64,000 bases of DNA from Palaemon carinicauda (taxonomy: Eukaryota; Arthropoda; Malacostraca; Decapoda; Palaemonidae). The number at the start of each line of letters is the position of its first letter. The stretch's first letter is position 1. Below are positions 1 through 11,959 of the stretch, one piece after another. A program made the position numbers and the translations under genes. Under the pieces are notes generated by a model. The model was not told the DNA's origin. It was given only the letters and a program-made list of their open reading frames with translations, and did no database searches. The DNA lies in NCBI RefSeq assembly GCF_036898095.1, contig NC_090757.1, forward strand, positions 75,743,452 through 75,807,451. Reading direction: 5' to 3'.

Positions 1-1500
1 TCAATCCCGTCAGGGCGCATGGTATGGTTAAGCGTTGCCTTACTTCTTTCAGTTAAAGGAGATCTCTCCCAGGGAAGAATCCTTACACAGTGTATTGCAC
101 CCCATCCTTTCCGCCATGAGTCAAGACCCCATCGTCAACAATCTCCCATACGAAAGGATACGCAAGGAGCCGTCCCTTTGGGTCGATGTCCACACCATGT
201 TGGAGGAGTTCGGACAAGGGCTAAGACCACAGGTCTTCATTTGCATGCTGCACCTAAAGGACGCATACTTCCAGACCCAAACCATCCATCTTCTAGTTAG
301 GATTGAAGGTTCAGTCTAGACAAACTAAGAAACACCAGTTCAGGGCACTGTGCTTCGGTCTTTCCACAGTACCCATCCTGGACTCACAGGATCGGCTTCC
401 GTCTCCTCCGTTTCGGGACGACTGACTGACCTTAGCAGACTTAGTGGCAACTTTGCGTTAGCATCGGAACTTCTGAAGTCTTTTTACCAAGATTGGGTGA
501 TCATGGTAAACCTTTGGAAGTTTTCCTTACTTCTCTTTCAGAAGACTGGTATATCTGGGAATGATTCTAGACACCAATCTCCACAAAACCTTCTCATCAA
601 AGACAAGCATAGAAAAGTCACAAGACCCTTTCTCAAAACGAGAAGAATTCCCAGCCCAGAGTGACTATTTTTTCCTTGGACACCCATCATCTCTGGCCTC
701 TCTAGCCTCCAACGGCCGCCTCAATATTCTTTCTCTCCAGTGGCGGCTTTAATCCGATTTAAATCAGGTCTTCGATTCCCCGGTCATTCTGATCCCCATG
801 GGACCAGAAGTTTTGATGAACCTCAAGGGATGGGTGTCAGTCAAGAATCTACGGATTGGTATAACCTTCTCATCCTTCCCCACCCCTCGGACTTGATGCT
901 GTGCTTAGACACATCAAAAGAAGGAAGGAGGGACCAGAGTGCTGCACCACACGACCTCAGGCCTCTGGACAGAGTCTGAAAGTACCACCACATAAATCTC
1001 TTACGAGATGAAGGCCAACTTTCCAGTCCTTCAACAGCCTCATCATTTCCTAACGGGCCACTCAGTGATATGATGAGCAACAACACCACATAGGGTCTCA
1101 CATCAACAAGCAAGAAGGAACTTGCTTGCAGCCTCTTCCCAAAGTCCGCTCGGTACCACTATCAGCCCGCTTCATTCCAGATTAGAGGAATATGTTTGCC
1201 GACAATCTGTGCACAGTATGTCAGATTACGTGTACCAAATGGTCCTTGGATCACCTTGTAGCCGACAAAGTCCCGACTTTACGGGGTTGTTCAACTATGG
1301 ATCTGTTCGCAACTACCCTGAACCTCAGGCTTCTGCTGCTCCCGAATCCTAGACCCCAAGGCTCTCTGGCAAGAAGTATGACAACAACGGTCAGTACAAC
1401 AATGTTGTGTACGTCTCGTCCCTGTTTTTGTCTGAAGAGAAGGGTACTCAACAAGGCTAGAACATCTTTCAACCTCTTAGGGCTCTCCTAGCTCCGCTAT
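1..1500 (+). pseudogene. RT/RNase H relic of element A
   Basis: Short frames in different phases match the RT and RNase H of element 4, for example LKDAYFQ-like coding near 255-275 (read here as KGRILPD in a shifted frame) and a GLWTES-like block near 958. The part encoding the YLDD active site (around 400-430 by comparison) is rearranged and no longer legible. The first ~230 bases correspond to the N-terminal RT segment also seen in element B. Many stops break the frame. Confidence 0.7.
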
Positions 1501-1619
1501 GACATTACGCAGAACGGTTTCCTTCTACAGCTCCTGATAGAGCCTCCAAGAGAACCCTCTCCACGTGACAGACAACCACACTTCGACATCTACCACAAAC
1601 TATAACTTCGCTATGATTA

Positions 1620-2600
1620 TAAGCCTGGAGACTACCCAGTACCTCCTCTCACAGAGAGGCTTTTCGCAATAAGTTGCGAAGAGATTGTCTAGACATCTGG
1701 GGAATTCCTCAGCATCAGTCTACCAGGCAAAGTATAACGTCTTCTGTGGTTGGTTTCATGGGAAAGCGTATCTCTCCACTTTATACCTCTATTCCACCAA
1801 TAGCGGAATCCTCGAGTATATGCAAGAGGAAGAGACCCCCTTTTCAGTTTCAGCAGGTAAAGACGATCACTCAACCTTGAGCCTCGCCTTCAAACTGAAA
1901 GGAAGGGACATCCCCTCATCGATAGATCTTTCCTAACTCATGCGGACTTGCAACTTGCCTTTTCCCAGTCGGAATCGAGACCTCCCTCTTGGAACATGGT
2001 TCGAGTTCTCCGGTCTCCCTTCCTTACGTTCCACTTCACCAAGCAACAAATTTTCACCTGGTTTAGAAGACACTGTTCCTACACACTTAAACAGTGGCCA
2101 AACAAGTCAAGGAACTTCATGGTCTCTCTTTTGGCATAGCCCATTCATGAGAAGGGTGAAAGGTAACGGTTCCTAGACAAGTCTCCAATCGGTAACTGAA
2201 GATCCATATAATCTGTTACTGTACCCGCGGTAAGGTTTGAGGCTCTACCTCAAGAGAACGGCAATAGCCCACCCAGGTCCCTTCTCTTGTCATCAGCACT
2301 GGGAGAGATGAGAAGAGGATCACCAAAACATCATCTCTTCTGGATTCACAGAGTCATCAATTACGCTCTGAATCCAGATCCTCATCCAACACGTCGACCC
2401 TCAATGACAGGGGCATAGCTATGCCCATGGCCCTTCTAAGCAGATTACTCTGTGACGCATGTTCTACAAGTAAGGGTGTGAATGCTCTAGGTGACTTTCA
2501 CAATCTCTCTCCTGCAAGACATGACCCACAGGAACTCGATACGATCAATATCAGTCCTGTGGTGGGTGCACAACAGCTGGTTGTATACCTCAAGCTCCTT
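1620..2600 (+). pseudogene. Tyrosine recombinase relic of element A
   Basis: This stretch is collinear with the YR gene of element 4 (51540-52560), for example the AGTCTACCAGGCAAAGTATA block at 1719 and the 3' end around 2500-2590 (compare 52480-52560). Frames change repeatedly and the Arg and His-x-x-Arg blocks are disrupted. It is a dead copy kept here only because it supports the family assignment. Confidence 0.72.
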
Positions 2601-3049
2601 ATTGGACAATTAGCAGAAGGTTGATGGCACTGTTACGTGGTTTAAGTCTGCGTGAATGAAAAGGTCTGACTGGCTCTTATTCTTTTTTTCATCCTCCCCT
2701 CACTTAGGGAAAGCAGCATCCTGGGTTCTCTACATAGCTGACCTCAAACCACTGCAAGTAAACCATCCACCCTTGTGTACATAGTATTAAGCTAATACTG
2801 TTGCGTCCCCATACCCTGGCGAGGTGGTATTGGGAAATTCTTGGTTACAACAGTTTTTCCTACAAAAAGACTGAATAACTTTACCTAGACAGTCACACTT
2901 CTAAATATCTTAACACACAGCATGCGTAGCAAGGTTTTGGCGAGGCGCAGGGACACTTTATTTTGAGTACCAACATACTTAGATAAGGAGCCCCTGGGTA
3001 AAGCCAAAAACCAGATTGGCAGGGACGTCTACCCTTCCTAATGGGTGAG

Positions 3050-3402
3050 TCACCCCTAAATAAATAGCGTAGGTTTGTATTCCAATTACTGAACAAATGA
3101 CAAATTCATAGATAATTTGTATTTTTCCTAACGATACAAACCTTAACTATTTATACAAACTTGCCCGCCAGCCCTATCCCCCATGAAGTCCTACCTCCAA
3201 GCAAAGTGAGCTAAATCACCGGTGTGTGAGAGTGGGAGTGGTAGCAAGCTACCCCCTATCCCTGCTAACTAGCGGTATGGGTAGTTAATCCTTGCTAAAT
3301 TTTAATGGCTTGTCATTTCAGCTTCACAGAAAGTAATACCCCTAAATAAACAGTTATGGTTTGTATCGTTAGGAAAAATACAAATTATCTACGGATTTGT
3401 CA
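3050..3402 (+). repeat. Internal complementary region and right terminal repeat of element A
   Basis: Bases 3050-3150 carry, joined head to head, the complements of the left and right termini (GAACAAATGACAAATTCATA at the junction). Bases 3290-3402 are the right inverted terminal repeat, ending GGATTTGTCA. The pair forms a large inverted repeat (AAATTATCTACG... against its complement). This arrangement is diagnostic of DIRS-type elements. Confidence 0.8.
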
Positions 3403-3509
3403 TTTCAGTATCTGACAAGCTTTACAGAACAGTACTGTACTTAGTTCTGTGGTTTGAGTGTAAGAATACTACCACTGTACGTACGTCCTGTCTGTCGTAG
3501 AAAGACTAA

Positions 3510-3632
3510 AATGACAACTGCTGCCCTGCAGTCTTGCTTTTTAATAATAGGCTAGGCCCACTGCCAGTAAATGGAAATTGCTACCTTGCAGTTGGACTTT
3601 TTAATCAAAGATTAGGCTCATCACTAATAACT
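3510..3632 (+). repeat. Short tandem duplication (~62 bp, two diverged copies)
   Basis: AATGACAACTGCTGCCCTGC...GGCTAGGCCCACTGCC at 3510-3571 is repeated with divergence at 3572-3632 (AATGGAAATTGCTACCTTGC...GATTAGGCTCATCACT). No coding potential is seen. Confidence 0.6.
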
Positions 3633-3928
3633 GTGGTGGATTACTGAAAAGGGTATGCAATCGCAAAAAGCCTTTGCCTAATTATTAACCATGCCTCAAG
3701 CTATTAGGGTGCATTTGGCAACAAACTGCTTTATGTAGGAATAACAGTGGGAAAGAAGTAGATAAGACTTAGCTCTGACATCTTTAAAAAATCAGTGACC
3801 TTGTTCTTATATGAGATTTCGAGAAACTTCCCTTACAAATAGCTAATAGCATCATTGCTGGTACAAGAAATCTTTTTAAAAAATATTTTACCTTAGAACA
3901 CTTCGTTTAACATTGATTTAGACTAGCC

Positions 3929-4337
3929 TAAAAGTATGGCCATGTTGTGGTATGACAGTGAAACAATATCCAACAGATTTTGTAGATTTGAGAACAAAGC
4001 AATCAGAAGAATATTGGGAGTTGAATGGCAGGACAGGATTAGAAATGAAACTATAAGAGAGATTACTCAAGTGCCATATGTGGATGAGATTATGGTGTGG
4101 GGTAGATAGAGATGGCTTTGGCATGCATTTTACTCTCCCCAAGAGAGACTAGTTCTGCAAACTTTCAACTAGGCTCCACAAGGCACTATGAGTGTCTGAA
4201 GTCCCAGGCCTACATGGCTAAGGAATGGAGAAGTACTGATTTAAAAGCTCAAGATAAAGATGACTGGCAAAATCTTACAGAGGCCCTTGTGTCAATAGGC
4301 GTAGGAGATGATGATGATAAGAAATATTGGATAAAGT
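3929..4337 (+). mobile_element. Non-LTR retrotransposon fragment (C-terminal tail of a reverse transcriptase)
   Basis: Translation across two frames gives RRILGVEWQDRIRNETI, REITQVPYVDEI and RWLWHAF, then KEWRSTDLKAQDKDDWQNLT. This is the pattern of the C-terminal tail of animal LINE reverse transcriptases (RRxLG...W.D...RNE.IRE...RW.GH, then a D+-rich tail). An in-frame TAG precedes RWLWHAF and there is a later stop, so it is a dead fragment. The LINE clade is not resolved. Confidence 0.65.
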
Positions 4338-4455
4338 AAACCAGGTATAGTTTATTAGATTTTTTTAACGTTATTATTTTGAGATTATATAAGATAGGAA
4401 AGTGTTGTTGAATTACCTTGAGTATATGTCACTAAAGAAAGATATATTATTCTAC

Positions 4456-4760
4456 TAGAAGTACAGAAAGTCCTCAACTTACAAACTTAAAAGGTTCCAA
4501 GGTATTTATTTATAAGTTGAATTTGGTCAAATCTTGTCCTATTGTAGACTTCACATAACACACATGCCTATGAGTTAAAGATGCAAAGTCAACAAATAGT
4601 TCCGTTTCATATTTCAAATGTCGTTTTGCTTACCAACATAAGTTATTTTATAACACTATTTCTTTTTGAACTTGATACAATATCCGAGATTCATGATTTT
4701 AGTTGGATTTGTATCTCAAAGGTTTGTAAGTTGACCTTTTATGATGAATCATTGAAAATG
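4456..4760 (+). mobile_element. MITE-like copy (family 1)
   Basis: This ~300 bp non-coding unit is bounded by CCTCAACTTACAAAC on the left and GTTTGTAAGTTGACC on the right, which are imperfect inverted repeats. A diverged second copy lies at 10770-11066 and shared blocks occur at 13190-13250 (for example AAAGTCAACAAATAGTTCC). The TIR style suggests a Tc1/pogo-type non-autonomous element; no transposase is present. Confidence 0.55.
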
Positions 4761-4944
4761 TTGCTATTCATTAATGTTTATGATCATTTTTGTTGTTTGA
4801 AATGGTTAAAATTCAACATTGATCAAGCTATTCAAAAAAGTCAAAGTTTATTTCAGCTTTCCCTAATGATTCTGTTTAGTATTTCAGTAATGTGACAATT
4901 TTCAAAATACCATCTCTTCACAATGTCTAATTTGTTTATTGCAG

Positions 4945-5168
4945 CTCACATACGCAAGAGTTGCCCAAGGTATGCTGCACACTGACCGCCTGATATTTGC
5001 TGTGCTGTTGGCCCGCATTCGTCTGCGGGGCGTTACGTCTGAATCGTCGTATGAATCAGAATTCCAGTTCCTTTTGAAGAGCAAGGAAGGACTTCTTAAC
5101 AACAGTATGTCAGCAATTGCTGGACTTAGTCCTGAACAGACAGATTCTATGCTGAGACTGAGCAACAA
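4945..5168 (+). CDS. Dynein heavy chain exon a
   Basis: The acceptor is TTTATTGCAG just before 4945 and the donor is GTGAGT at 5169. The exon starts in phase 0 and ends with two bases of a codon. It reads LTYARVAQG, then GMLHTDRLIFAVLLARI, the conserved segment near AAA6 of cytoplasmic dynein. The tail carries GLSPEQTDSMLRLSN, which leads into the next exon (AFKNV). This is the first dynein exon in the window; the preceding exon is left of position 1. Confidence 0.92.
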
Positions 5169-5279
5169 GTGAGTAGTGGTAGAATGCTTCACTTTGTAAA
5201 TATCATACTTTTTTTGTCACTGAAACATAGTTAAATGTTGGTGTTTCCTTCTTGAGTTGAATCTAATTTGTTGGTTCAG

Positions 5280-5515
5280 GAGGATTTTATAATTCTATAT
5301 AGTTCATTTTGTGTAATTCTATATAGCTCAGTTTATATGATTTTTAGAATTTTTATAATTTTATGTAGTTTAGTTTATACGTTATGTAGCTCAGGTCATA
5401 TAATTTTAATGTAGTTTGATTTATACGTAACATAGTTGTTTATATAATTTTATATAGTTTAGTATATGTAATTTTATGTTGTTCAATTTATATAATTTTA
5501 TGTATAGAAAGTCCT
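5280..5515 (+). repeat. AT-rich diverged tandem repeat (unit ~30-40 bp)
   Basis: Repeated variants of ATATAATTTTATGTAGTTTA and TTTATA follow each other about seven times between exon a and DIRS element B. The copies are diverged and differ in length. Nothing else is seen in this intron stretch. Confidence 0.65.
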
Positions 5516-5934
5516 CGCTTTACAAATTTAATGGGCGTGGCTCTCGATTTCTGCTTGGAATTTTAGAAATTCAGATTATTTCATTTTCGGCTAGGAGAAT
5601 GTGTATATTTCATGTTTCAAACTTATTTTTTCCGTAACTAAAATAAAAACCAACGCTATATATAGGGATACTATGTTTGGCGAAGCTGAAAGACAAGGCA
5701 TTAGAAATTTAGTGAGGGTTAACCACCCGCCAGCTAGTTAGTGTGGGGTGGGGGTTTGATGGTAGTACCTACCCCCCTCACTCACACTCCTAGGCTGTAA
5801 GCCTCACTTTGCTTTTGGCTCGGATGTAGAACAGTTGTTACCACTCTTCCTTCTTACCATATATTTTGACAGCCATCATTAATAATCATTTTTGCTTTCT
5901 CTTTTGCAGTTTTTGTGTGTGCGTGTGCCTTCTA

Positions 5935-8094
5935 GCGATGCGAACCTGGCTTTGACCTGAGGGCCTTTCCTGCGTTTGCCGTTTGCCAACTCGCCAATCC
6001 CCTAAATGATTGTCAGGCATCCGGTAGTCCCCATCAGCAGCTCATTGACAGGTGACCACTCGTGATCACTCGGCTATGGCGCGGCCATCTCTGGAACCAG
6101 CCCTTGACCATCATCAACATTCGCTAGAATGACACTGTTCTAGGGAACATCATCATTTGCGCAAAGATGCTCTCTGGAGCAACGACAGTCTTCTCACCAT
6201 TCTCACACACCTCGTTCTCCTCCCTGCAAATGCAGGACATCGCATTCGCCGGAGAGGCAAGGATGCTTCCCTTCATCAGGCATTCAAGGTTCCGAGAGAA
6301 CTTTCTGCACGACTGGTACCATTCTCTCGTAAGGAGACCTCAGCACTACAGCCTCCCGCTAGGTTGTCTTTGATCTTGGGTACGACTTCCTTACAGAAAC
6401 CCTCTTCGACAATTCCTTCTGGGGATCTTTCTTCAAGTGCTGCTATAGGACAGGAACCTTGGTTTAGAGCCCTGTTGAGGACCGTTTCTCAAGCTTTCGC
6501 GGTAGGGGTTCCCCTTGCCCGCCCATTGGAGACACCCAGGATTCCCCTGAAGTCTTCCTTACCACAGGCAGATCCAAGGCAAAAATCCACAATTCCTCCC
6601 AGCAAAGATTTTTTGGTTTTTTCCTCTCTCCCGGTGAGGAAAGAGTTCCTGAGAAGGTGGTCTCACCTAGGGTCAAGTTGACCCCTGTCAAGGCTTCAAA
6701 GTGGAGGCTGAGTGTCACCATGCCAACTCCTCCTCGACTAGTTGCTCTACAATCAGCAGCCCCAAAAGAGGCTCCACACAGAGAAGAGTCTCTGGCTAGC
6801 TCCTTCCTCCCCTTTCCCATCGAGGTGGTTCCTCAGGACCACAGACCAGCCCCCAAGCCTGTGGAAGATGCCATTCCTCCTCTTATGGGCGAGCAGCGTA
6901 AGGGGTTACCTCCAAATTCTTCCTTTTTGGAGACCTTACTCCCGAGGAAAGAGCTCAAAGATGCTAAGACGCTTCTGAAGTCCTCAGCGAGGATCTCAAA
7001 AACTTCAGAGGCAGTTAGGCAGTTGTCCCCAGCTCATAACTTTGACGACGACCACCTCGAGATGGAGTCTCGTGGGTGGAAGATTCCAAGTTTTCTGTCA
7101 GTCCCAGACCATCGGAAGCAGAGCAGAGAGAGTCAGAGCATGCCTTCTGGCAGGTGTTAGCCTGCATGAGGGCCACCAATGGGTTGTCAGACCCAGCAAA
7201 GACCCCTCAGGAGGGCAAAGATACGGTCTTAGACCATGTCTACCGGACTCAAAATCCACAAAAGACCAGTGCAGCCCTGCCCTGGTCTCAGGGGATGAAG
7301 AGTAGCCGGTGAAAGGCGTTCGCTCAGATCACTGGATCTTCTGGCTCCCTCCTGGCAGGCTCATCTTCTAGACTCCTTCCACCGCTGAGTGGCCAGCAGA
7401 GGAAGTATTACGGGGTCCTTGATGAGCCTCGTACTGCCTTTCCTCTACATCACTCCTTAGAGGAATTAACAAAGGGGAACTCTCTGGAGAAACTTTCTGG
7501 GCTGCAAGTTTCATTCTCTGCGTCTTGAATCCTCAATCAAGAGAAGATGGCGAAGTATGCCATGCAGGCTACTTCGCGGCTAGACCTCTGGTTGGGGTCT
7601 GGAAAACCTGTTACGGACCGAGGACTTGTTTAAGGAAGGCTCCAGGAAGGCGATTGAGACTTTTCTACTGTCCGGGACTGGAACCATAGAGTTCCTTGCC
7701 CACCAAGTTGTAAACTTGTTGGCAAACACCATCTTGAGACGAAGGGACTTGATAGTGGAGTAGTTCCATCGCCAAGTCCCACAGAGTGAGATTATGAAAC
7801 TCCGGAACTCCTCTCTTGATGGCTCCTCTGTTTGAGCTGGAAGACATCAAGTGTGCTGCAGAGAGTTGGAGGAAGTCACACCAGGACCTTATCCTCCATA
7901 GGACCTTAACATCCCGGCCCTATAGACCACCTACTCATCCGCAGACCAAGCAGCAGAAGCTGACGACGAGTAAGACAACAGCAACATCATCGAAGGTGTC
8001 TAAAAAGCCCTTTCCTACCAGGAACAGGAAAGGCCCCAAGTCTTTCCTTAAAGGGAAAAATCCTCGAGGGAGTGGCCGAGGCTGCAACCACTAG
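5935..8094 (+). pseudogene. Gag relic of element B
   Basis: At least three frames must be joined to follow gag (roughly 6157-6681, 6657-7160, 7042-7312 and 7816-8094). The clearest match to element 4 gag is ESEHAFWQVL, then KTSAALPWSQGMKS (7120-7305; element 4 has the same words at 48680-48850). The end is a Lys/Arg/Gly-rich tail (KGKNPRGSGRGCNH), a probable nucleic-acid-binding end of Gag. Frameshifts and stops make it non-functional. Confidence 0.75.
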
Positions 8095-8097
8095 GAT

Positions 8098-8357
8098 GGG
8101 CAATCTCCTCCCTTTTCCACCAGTGTGGGATGCCTGCATAGCTGCTCACGTGGATGCAGCTCGGGGATGAACACTGGACAGTCTCCGTGATTCGTTCAAG
8201 GTATCGCATCCCATTCATTCAATCTCTCCATCCACTGACTGAAACTCCAGTTCATTCGAGCTCCTATGCGAAGGGATTCGCAAAGGAGCTGGCCCTTCTG
8301 GCTGAAGTCCAGACCCTGTTAGAGAAGGGCTCTATCCAAGAGGTCCTCAACGATTGA
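8098..8357 (+). pseudogene. RT N-terminal fragment of element B, cut by internal deletion
   Basis: Residues HWTVSVIRSRYRIPF and ELALLAEVQTLLEKGSIQEV correspond to the N-terminal RT segment that precedes the fingers in DIRS elements (compare 49671-49910 in element 4). The frame ends at 8355-8357 where the sequence jumps to the 3' part of the recombinase. Confidence 0.75.
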
Positions 8358-8359
8358 CC

Positions 8360-8588
8360 TTGCACTAAATCCAGATCCTCCTCCGACACGTCGACCCAAA
8401 ACACACGATGTCAGGGCCATTGCTACGTCCATAGCCTTCAAATGTAACTACTCTGTGGCGCAGGTCATACAGGCTGGCATGTGAAAGCATCAGACGACCT
8501 TCACCGCCCACTACCTGCATGACGTAACCCACAGGAGACTCGATACGTTCTCTGTCAGTCCTGTAGTGGTAGCACAACAACTGGTTTA
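8360..8588 (+). pseudogene. Recombinase C-terminal fragment of element B
   Basis: This matches the last ~75 residues of the element 4 YR. The His-x-x-Arg block (CACGATGTCAGGGCC, HDVRA) is intact here, unlike in element 4. It is followed by the coding for HYLHDVTHRRLDTF with the Tyr codon. It is preceded by the deletion junction, so it cannot encode an enzyme. Confidence 0.75.
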
Positions 8589-9089
8589 ACACCTGAAGCT
8601 CCTTGATGGACAAGTAGCAGGAGGTTGAGGGTATTGTTCACCTGGTTTTAGTCATAGTAAATTGATAAGAATGACTGGCTCTTTCTTTTCTTCATCCTCC
8701 CCCTCTCTTGAGGAAATCAGCATCCAAGGTCCTCTACCAAGCTGACCTCAACCAACTGCAGGTAAACCATTGTTCCCTTGTGTAACCTGGTATTTTGTCA
8801 ATACTGTTACCTCCCCATACCCTGGCGAAGTGGTATTGAATGTCTTGGTGACCTAGGACAATTCCTATGACTCGGAAGAACTCTTACCTTGACAGTCACA
8901 TTGCTATTATCATAAACACATAGCTTGTGTAAGCCGCAGACCATGCATAGCAAGGTTTTAGCAAGGTTTAAGGTTTCCACCTACAGTACTTTGTGCTAAC
9001 ACATAGAGAGAAATCCCTTGGTCAAAGCCAAAAAGCCAGATTGTCAGGGACTTCCACCCTCGTAATGGGTAAGTCAACCCCTATGAATA

Positions 9090-9424
9090 GCGTTGGTTTG
9101 TTTTTTAGTTATGGAACAAATGACAAATTTGGAATTAATTTGTATTTTTCCTAACGATACAAGCCTGTAGCTATTCATACAGATTGGCCTGTCAGCACCA
9201 GTTCCCTTTGAAGTCCTACCTCCAAGCACAGTGAGGCTCATAGCCCAGGTGTGTGAGTGAGCTGAGTAGCTACTATGTCCCCTCCCCCACTAGCTAGCAG
9301 GAGGGTGGTTAACCCTCGCTAAATTCTAATGGCTCGTCTTTCAGCTTCGCCAAAAGAAATGCCCCTCTAAATAGCTCCAGGTTTGTATTGTTAGGAAAAA
9401 TACAAATTACTTCCAAATATGTAA
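9090..9424 (+). repeat. Internal complementary region and right terminal repeat of element B
   Basis: The ICR junction reads GAACAAATGACAAATTTGGA near 9112-9131. The right terminus mirrors it at 9375-9424. The layout is the same as in elements A and 4 but more diverged. Confidence 0.72.
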
Positions 9425-9749
9425 TTTTTAATGAAAACATTTTGATTTATGGCTAAAACGCCCTTCTCTTATATTTACATGATTACACCCGTTCGCTTAC
9501 ACAACCCTTTTCTTATCAGCGTATGTAAATAATCCGTTTTTCTTCAAGAATTTGAGGTAAAAATATTTATCGTAGTCTCCTTTAAAGTTCACATGAAGCA
9601 TTTATTTTCATCAAGGCTAAGAACGTGATTTATTTCTTTCGATCGTGTCTTGAAAAAACGTATGTTGCATTTCTTTCTCTAAGTTATATTTATCAAATTT
9701 ATTTTTTTGTTTATATCTTTACGAATTTCATGTTGTTATACTGAACGTT

Positions 9750-10350
9750 GCAAAAAGTGTCAGAAACTGTACCTAAATATGCTTGAAGGGTAATATTTTC
9801 CCAGAAAATACGCAGATTTAAATATATTACTGTACTGTATTCTAGTACAGTCTTACTCATGTGTGGGTATTTGGTACATATAACATTCATAGGTTGAGAT
9901 TTGAGAGAAGGGGATCACCACTGCTAAGTAAATAATATGTTGAGTATGATCTTACAATTTGAAGGAAATTACCATTAAAAGCCCATGTTTATGCATACTT
10001 AAGTATATCCAACTGATCGCTACAAGTAGAAAAAACTGGAATCCAGTATATATTTCTGTGTCTACTTGCTTATATAATTACAATTTAGTATATGTTATAT
10101 TTATGCTGAGATGTATGAAGTATCAGAGACAACATCTAAGTATACCTGAAGAGTAAAATTTTCCCAAAAAGTCAGCAGACAAGAATATATTATGCTAGCA
10201 ATGATTTACTCGTGTAGGTATTTGGTATATGTACCGTATATTTTTCTGAATTTGAGGGGTGATGTTGACCACTACTTTATAAATAACCCTGAAATATAGT
10301 GAATATGTCCTTATAATCCCTAGTGGTGAGGTATAATTACCCTTAAAACC
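9750..10350 (+). repeat. Diverged direct duplication (~340 bp offset)
   Basis: Bases 9750-9990 (CTGTACCTAAATATGCTTGA, GTATTTGGTACATATAAC, GGGGATCACCACTGC, TACCATTAAAAGCCC) recur in order at 10095-10350 (ATCTAAGTATACCTGAAG, GTATTTGGTATATGTACC, GTTGACCACTACT, TACCCTTAAAACCCC). The content is AT-rich and no coding signal is seen. Confidence 0.6.
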
Positions 10351-10769
10351 CCAAACTAACCCCTAATGAAATTAATCGGAGAACTGTATTTTTTATACAA
10401 AAAACTTTGATGCCCGATATCTCAAAACAAAATTTTCCGAGAATAATTGAAACTTCATTTTTGTTTATGGATGAATATTTACCATTTATATATGAAAAAT
10501 TAAGAAATTTTGTATTGTGAAAAGTTATAGAGCAGATATGCAAAATTTTCAAAACTTACATATGGAAAATGGCAATCTTTACACACATTGCCAATATTTT
10601 TTAAAAGAAAAATTACATTAAAAAATGAGGACTGATCAAACAAATCTATTTCTCTAAAAATTTAGCTAATAAATTATCTTTAAGAAGCTTTTTGAATAAT
10701 GAAAATCGGTTTGAAAACAAAAAGGTAGAGGAAGTTGGAAATGACCATCAAATAACATTGTTTTAAAGG

Positions 10770-11066
10770 GGCAGAGTTGCTCCCCTTTAATAAGTTCCAA
10801 GAAGCTGTTTGTAAGTTGAATTTGTTAAATTTTGACATAGGGTAGGCTTCACCTAACTCGGATGCCTATGATTTTCAGCTGCAAAAGTCTACGAATAGTT
10901 CCATTTCATGTTACAAATGTCATTTTCTTACTGCACTAAGTTATACTTTATAATATTGTTTCATTACAGCACAGTATTCCAATATGAACTGTTACAATAT
11001 CGATTTATGATTCCAGTTAGATTTTGCAATTGTTTCCGAATGTTTGTAAGTTAAGGCCCATCTGTT
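10770..11066 (+). mobile_element. MITE-like copy (family 1, second copy)
   Basis: This is collinear with 4456-4760: AGTTCCAAGAAGCTGTTTG, then GTAGGCTTCACCTAACTC, then ATGCCTATGATTTTCAGC, then AATAGTTCCATTTCATG, ending GTTTGTAAGTTAAGG. It is diverged and non-coding. Confidence 0.55.
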
Positions 11067-11161
11067 AATATAATTTTCTTTATTCCCTTGCATTTAGAAA
11101 TGAGAATGGCACCATGATTATTTCTTGAATAATAGCTTACATATAAATTAATTTTGTACAG

Positions 11162-11372
11162 AGTCCAAGCATTTAAGAACGTAGATCGCATTGTGGGTGG
11201 AGCCGAATTTCAATCATGGCTTGAGTCTGCATCTCCTGAGCTCAACGTGCCGACCATATGGGAGACGGAGAAGCAATTGACACCAATCGGACATTCAATT
11301 TATCAAGTGCTGTCCATCCAAGCTTTCCGGCCAGATAGACTCTGTGCCACTTTAAGCATATTTGTCAACAAT
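11162..11372 (+). CDS. Dynein heavy chain exon b
   Basis: The acceptor is TTTTGTACAG before 11162. One base completes the split codon (AAA, Lys) from exon a, and the exon ends on a whole codon before GTAAGT at 11373. The protein reads VQAFKNVDRIVGG, then PIGHSIYQVLSIQAFRPDRL, matching the stretch that opens the AAA6 module of cytoplasmic dynein heavy chain. The intron before it is about 6.0 kb and holds the decayed DIRS element B. Confidence 0.92.
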
Positions 11373-11464
11373 GTAAGTTAGGTATCCAAGTTTCAGCTGT
11401 GATCTCCAACTTTTTAACTATTTTATTGAACTATCCTGTTTTGTAAAGGAATATGTTTTATCAG

Positions 11465-11465
<1 letters not shown>

Positions 11466-11534
<69 letters not shown>
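11466..11534 (+). repeat. (TC)n microsatellite
   Basis: About 34 uninterrupted TC units lie in the dynein intron, followed by ACACA. It has no coding meaning. Confidence 0.97.
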
Positions 11535-11539
<5 letters not shown>

Positions 11540-11959
11540 TATGCATTTTAACCCTTGTATACTGTAAGCATATTTTTCGAAGGAATACACCATTTCTTCT
11601 TTAAAGAGTAACTTTTAGTTTAAAAGTAGTGTCGTAAAGTAAATTGAAAAAAGCTCTTAGAAAATTATTGTAGTAGTGATTTCTTTTGTGTCTTTGAAGA
11701 TACTGTAATTTTGTTGGATCTGCATATTGATTCTATGTAGGCTAACCTACATAATTATTTCTGTTAATACCTAAAAGCTTGTCTGTATTCTTGTGATTCT
11801 CAGCCGTAGTAAATGTAGCATTTGCACTTTGTATATCATAGTTGATTATCATAATTGTATATCATAGTTGATTATCTGAATATTTTGATAGGTTTACATT
11901 TTGATGTATATTATAAGGTATGAATTATATTCATGTTATGTAATTTATATATACTTTAG

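Larger units (their letters stand above)
1..3402 (+). mobile_element. DIRS element A, decayed, 5' part outside the window
   Basis: This is a decayed copy of the element 4 family. Nucleotide blocks follow element 4 in order: RT (around 240-300, compare 50047-50100), RNase H (900-1220), recombinase (1640-2590) and the termini (3085-3402). Stops and frameshifts occur throughout, so nothing here is expected to be expressed. The right end reads GGATTTGTCA followed by TTT, the same end as element 4. Confidence 0.85.
5627..9424 (+). mobile_element. DIRS element B, internally deleted and decayed
   Basis: The left end (TCCGTAACT... then AACGCTATATATAGGGATA) and the right end (GTTTGTATTGTTAGGAAAAA then CAAATATGTAA) match the termini of element 4. 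A gag relic and the first part of RT are followed directly, near 8355, by the last part of the recombinase, so most of RT, RNase H and YR is missing. It lies in the intron between dynein exons a and b, in sense orientation. Confidence 0.85.

Noticed and set aside
4112..4339. Possible host exon before dynein exon a
   Set aside because: The residues match the tail of a LINE reverse transcriptase, not the dynein segment expected before LTYARVAQG.
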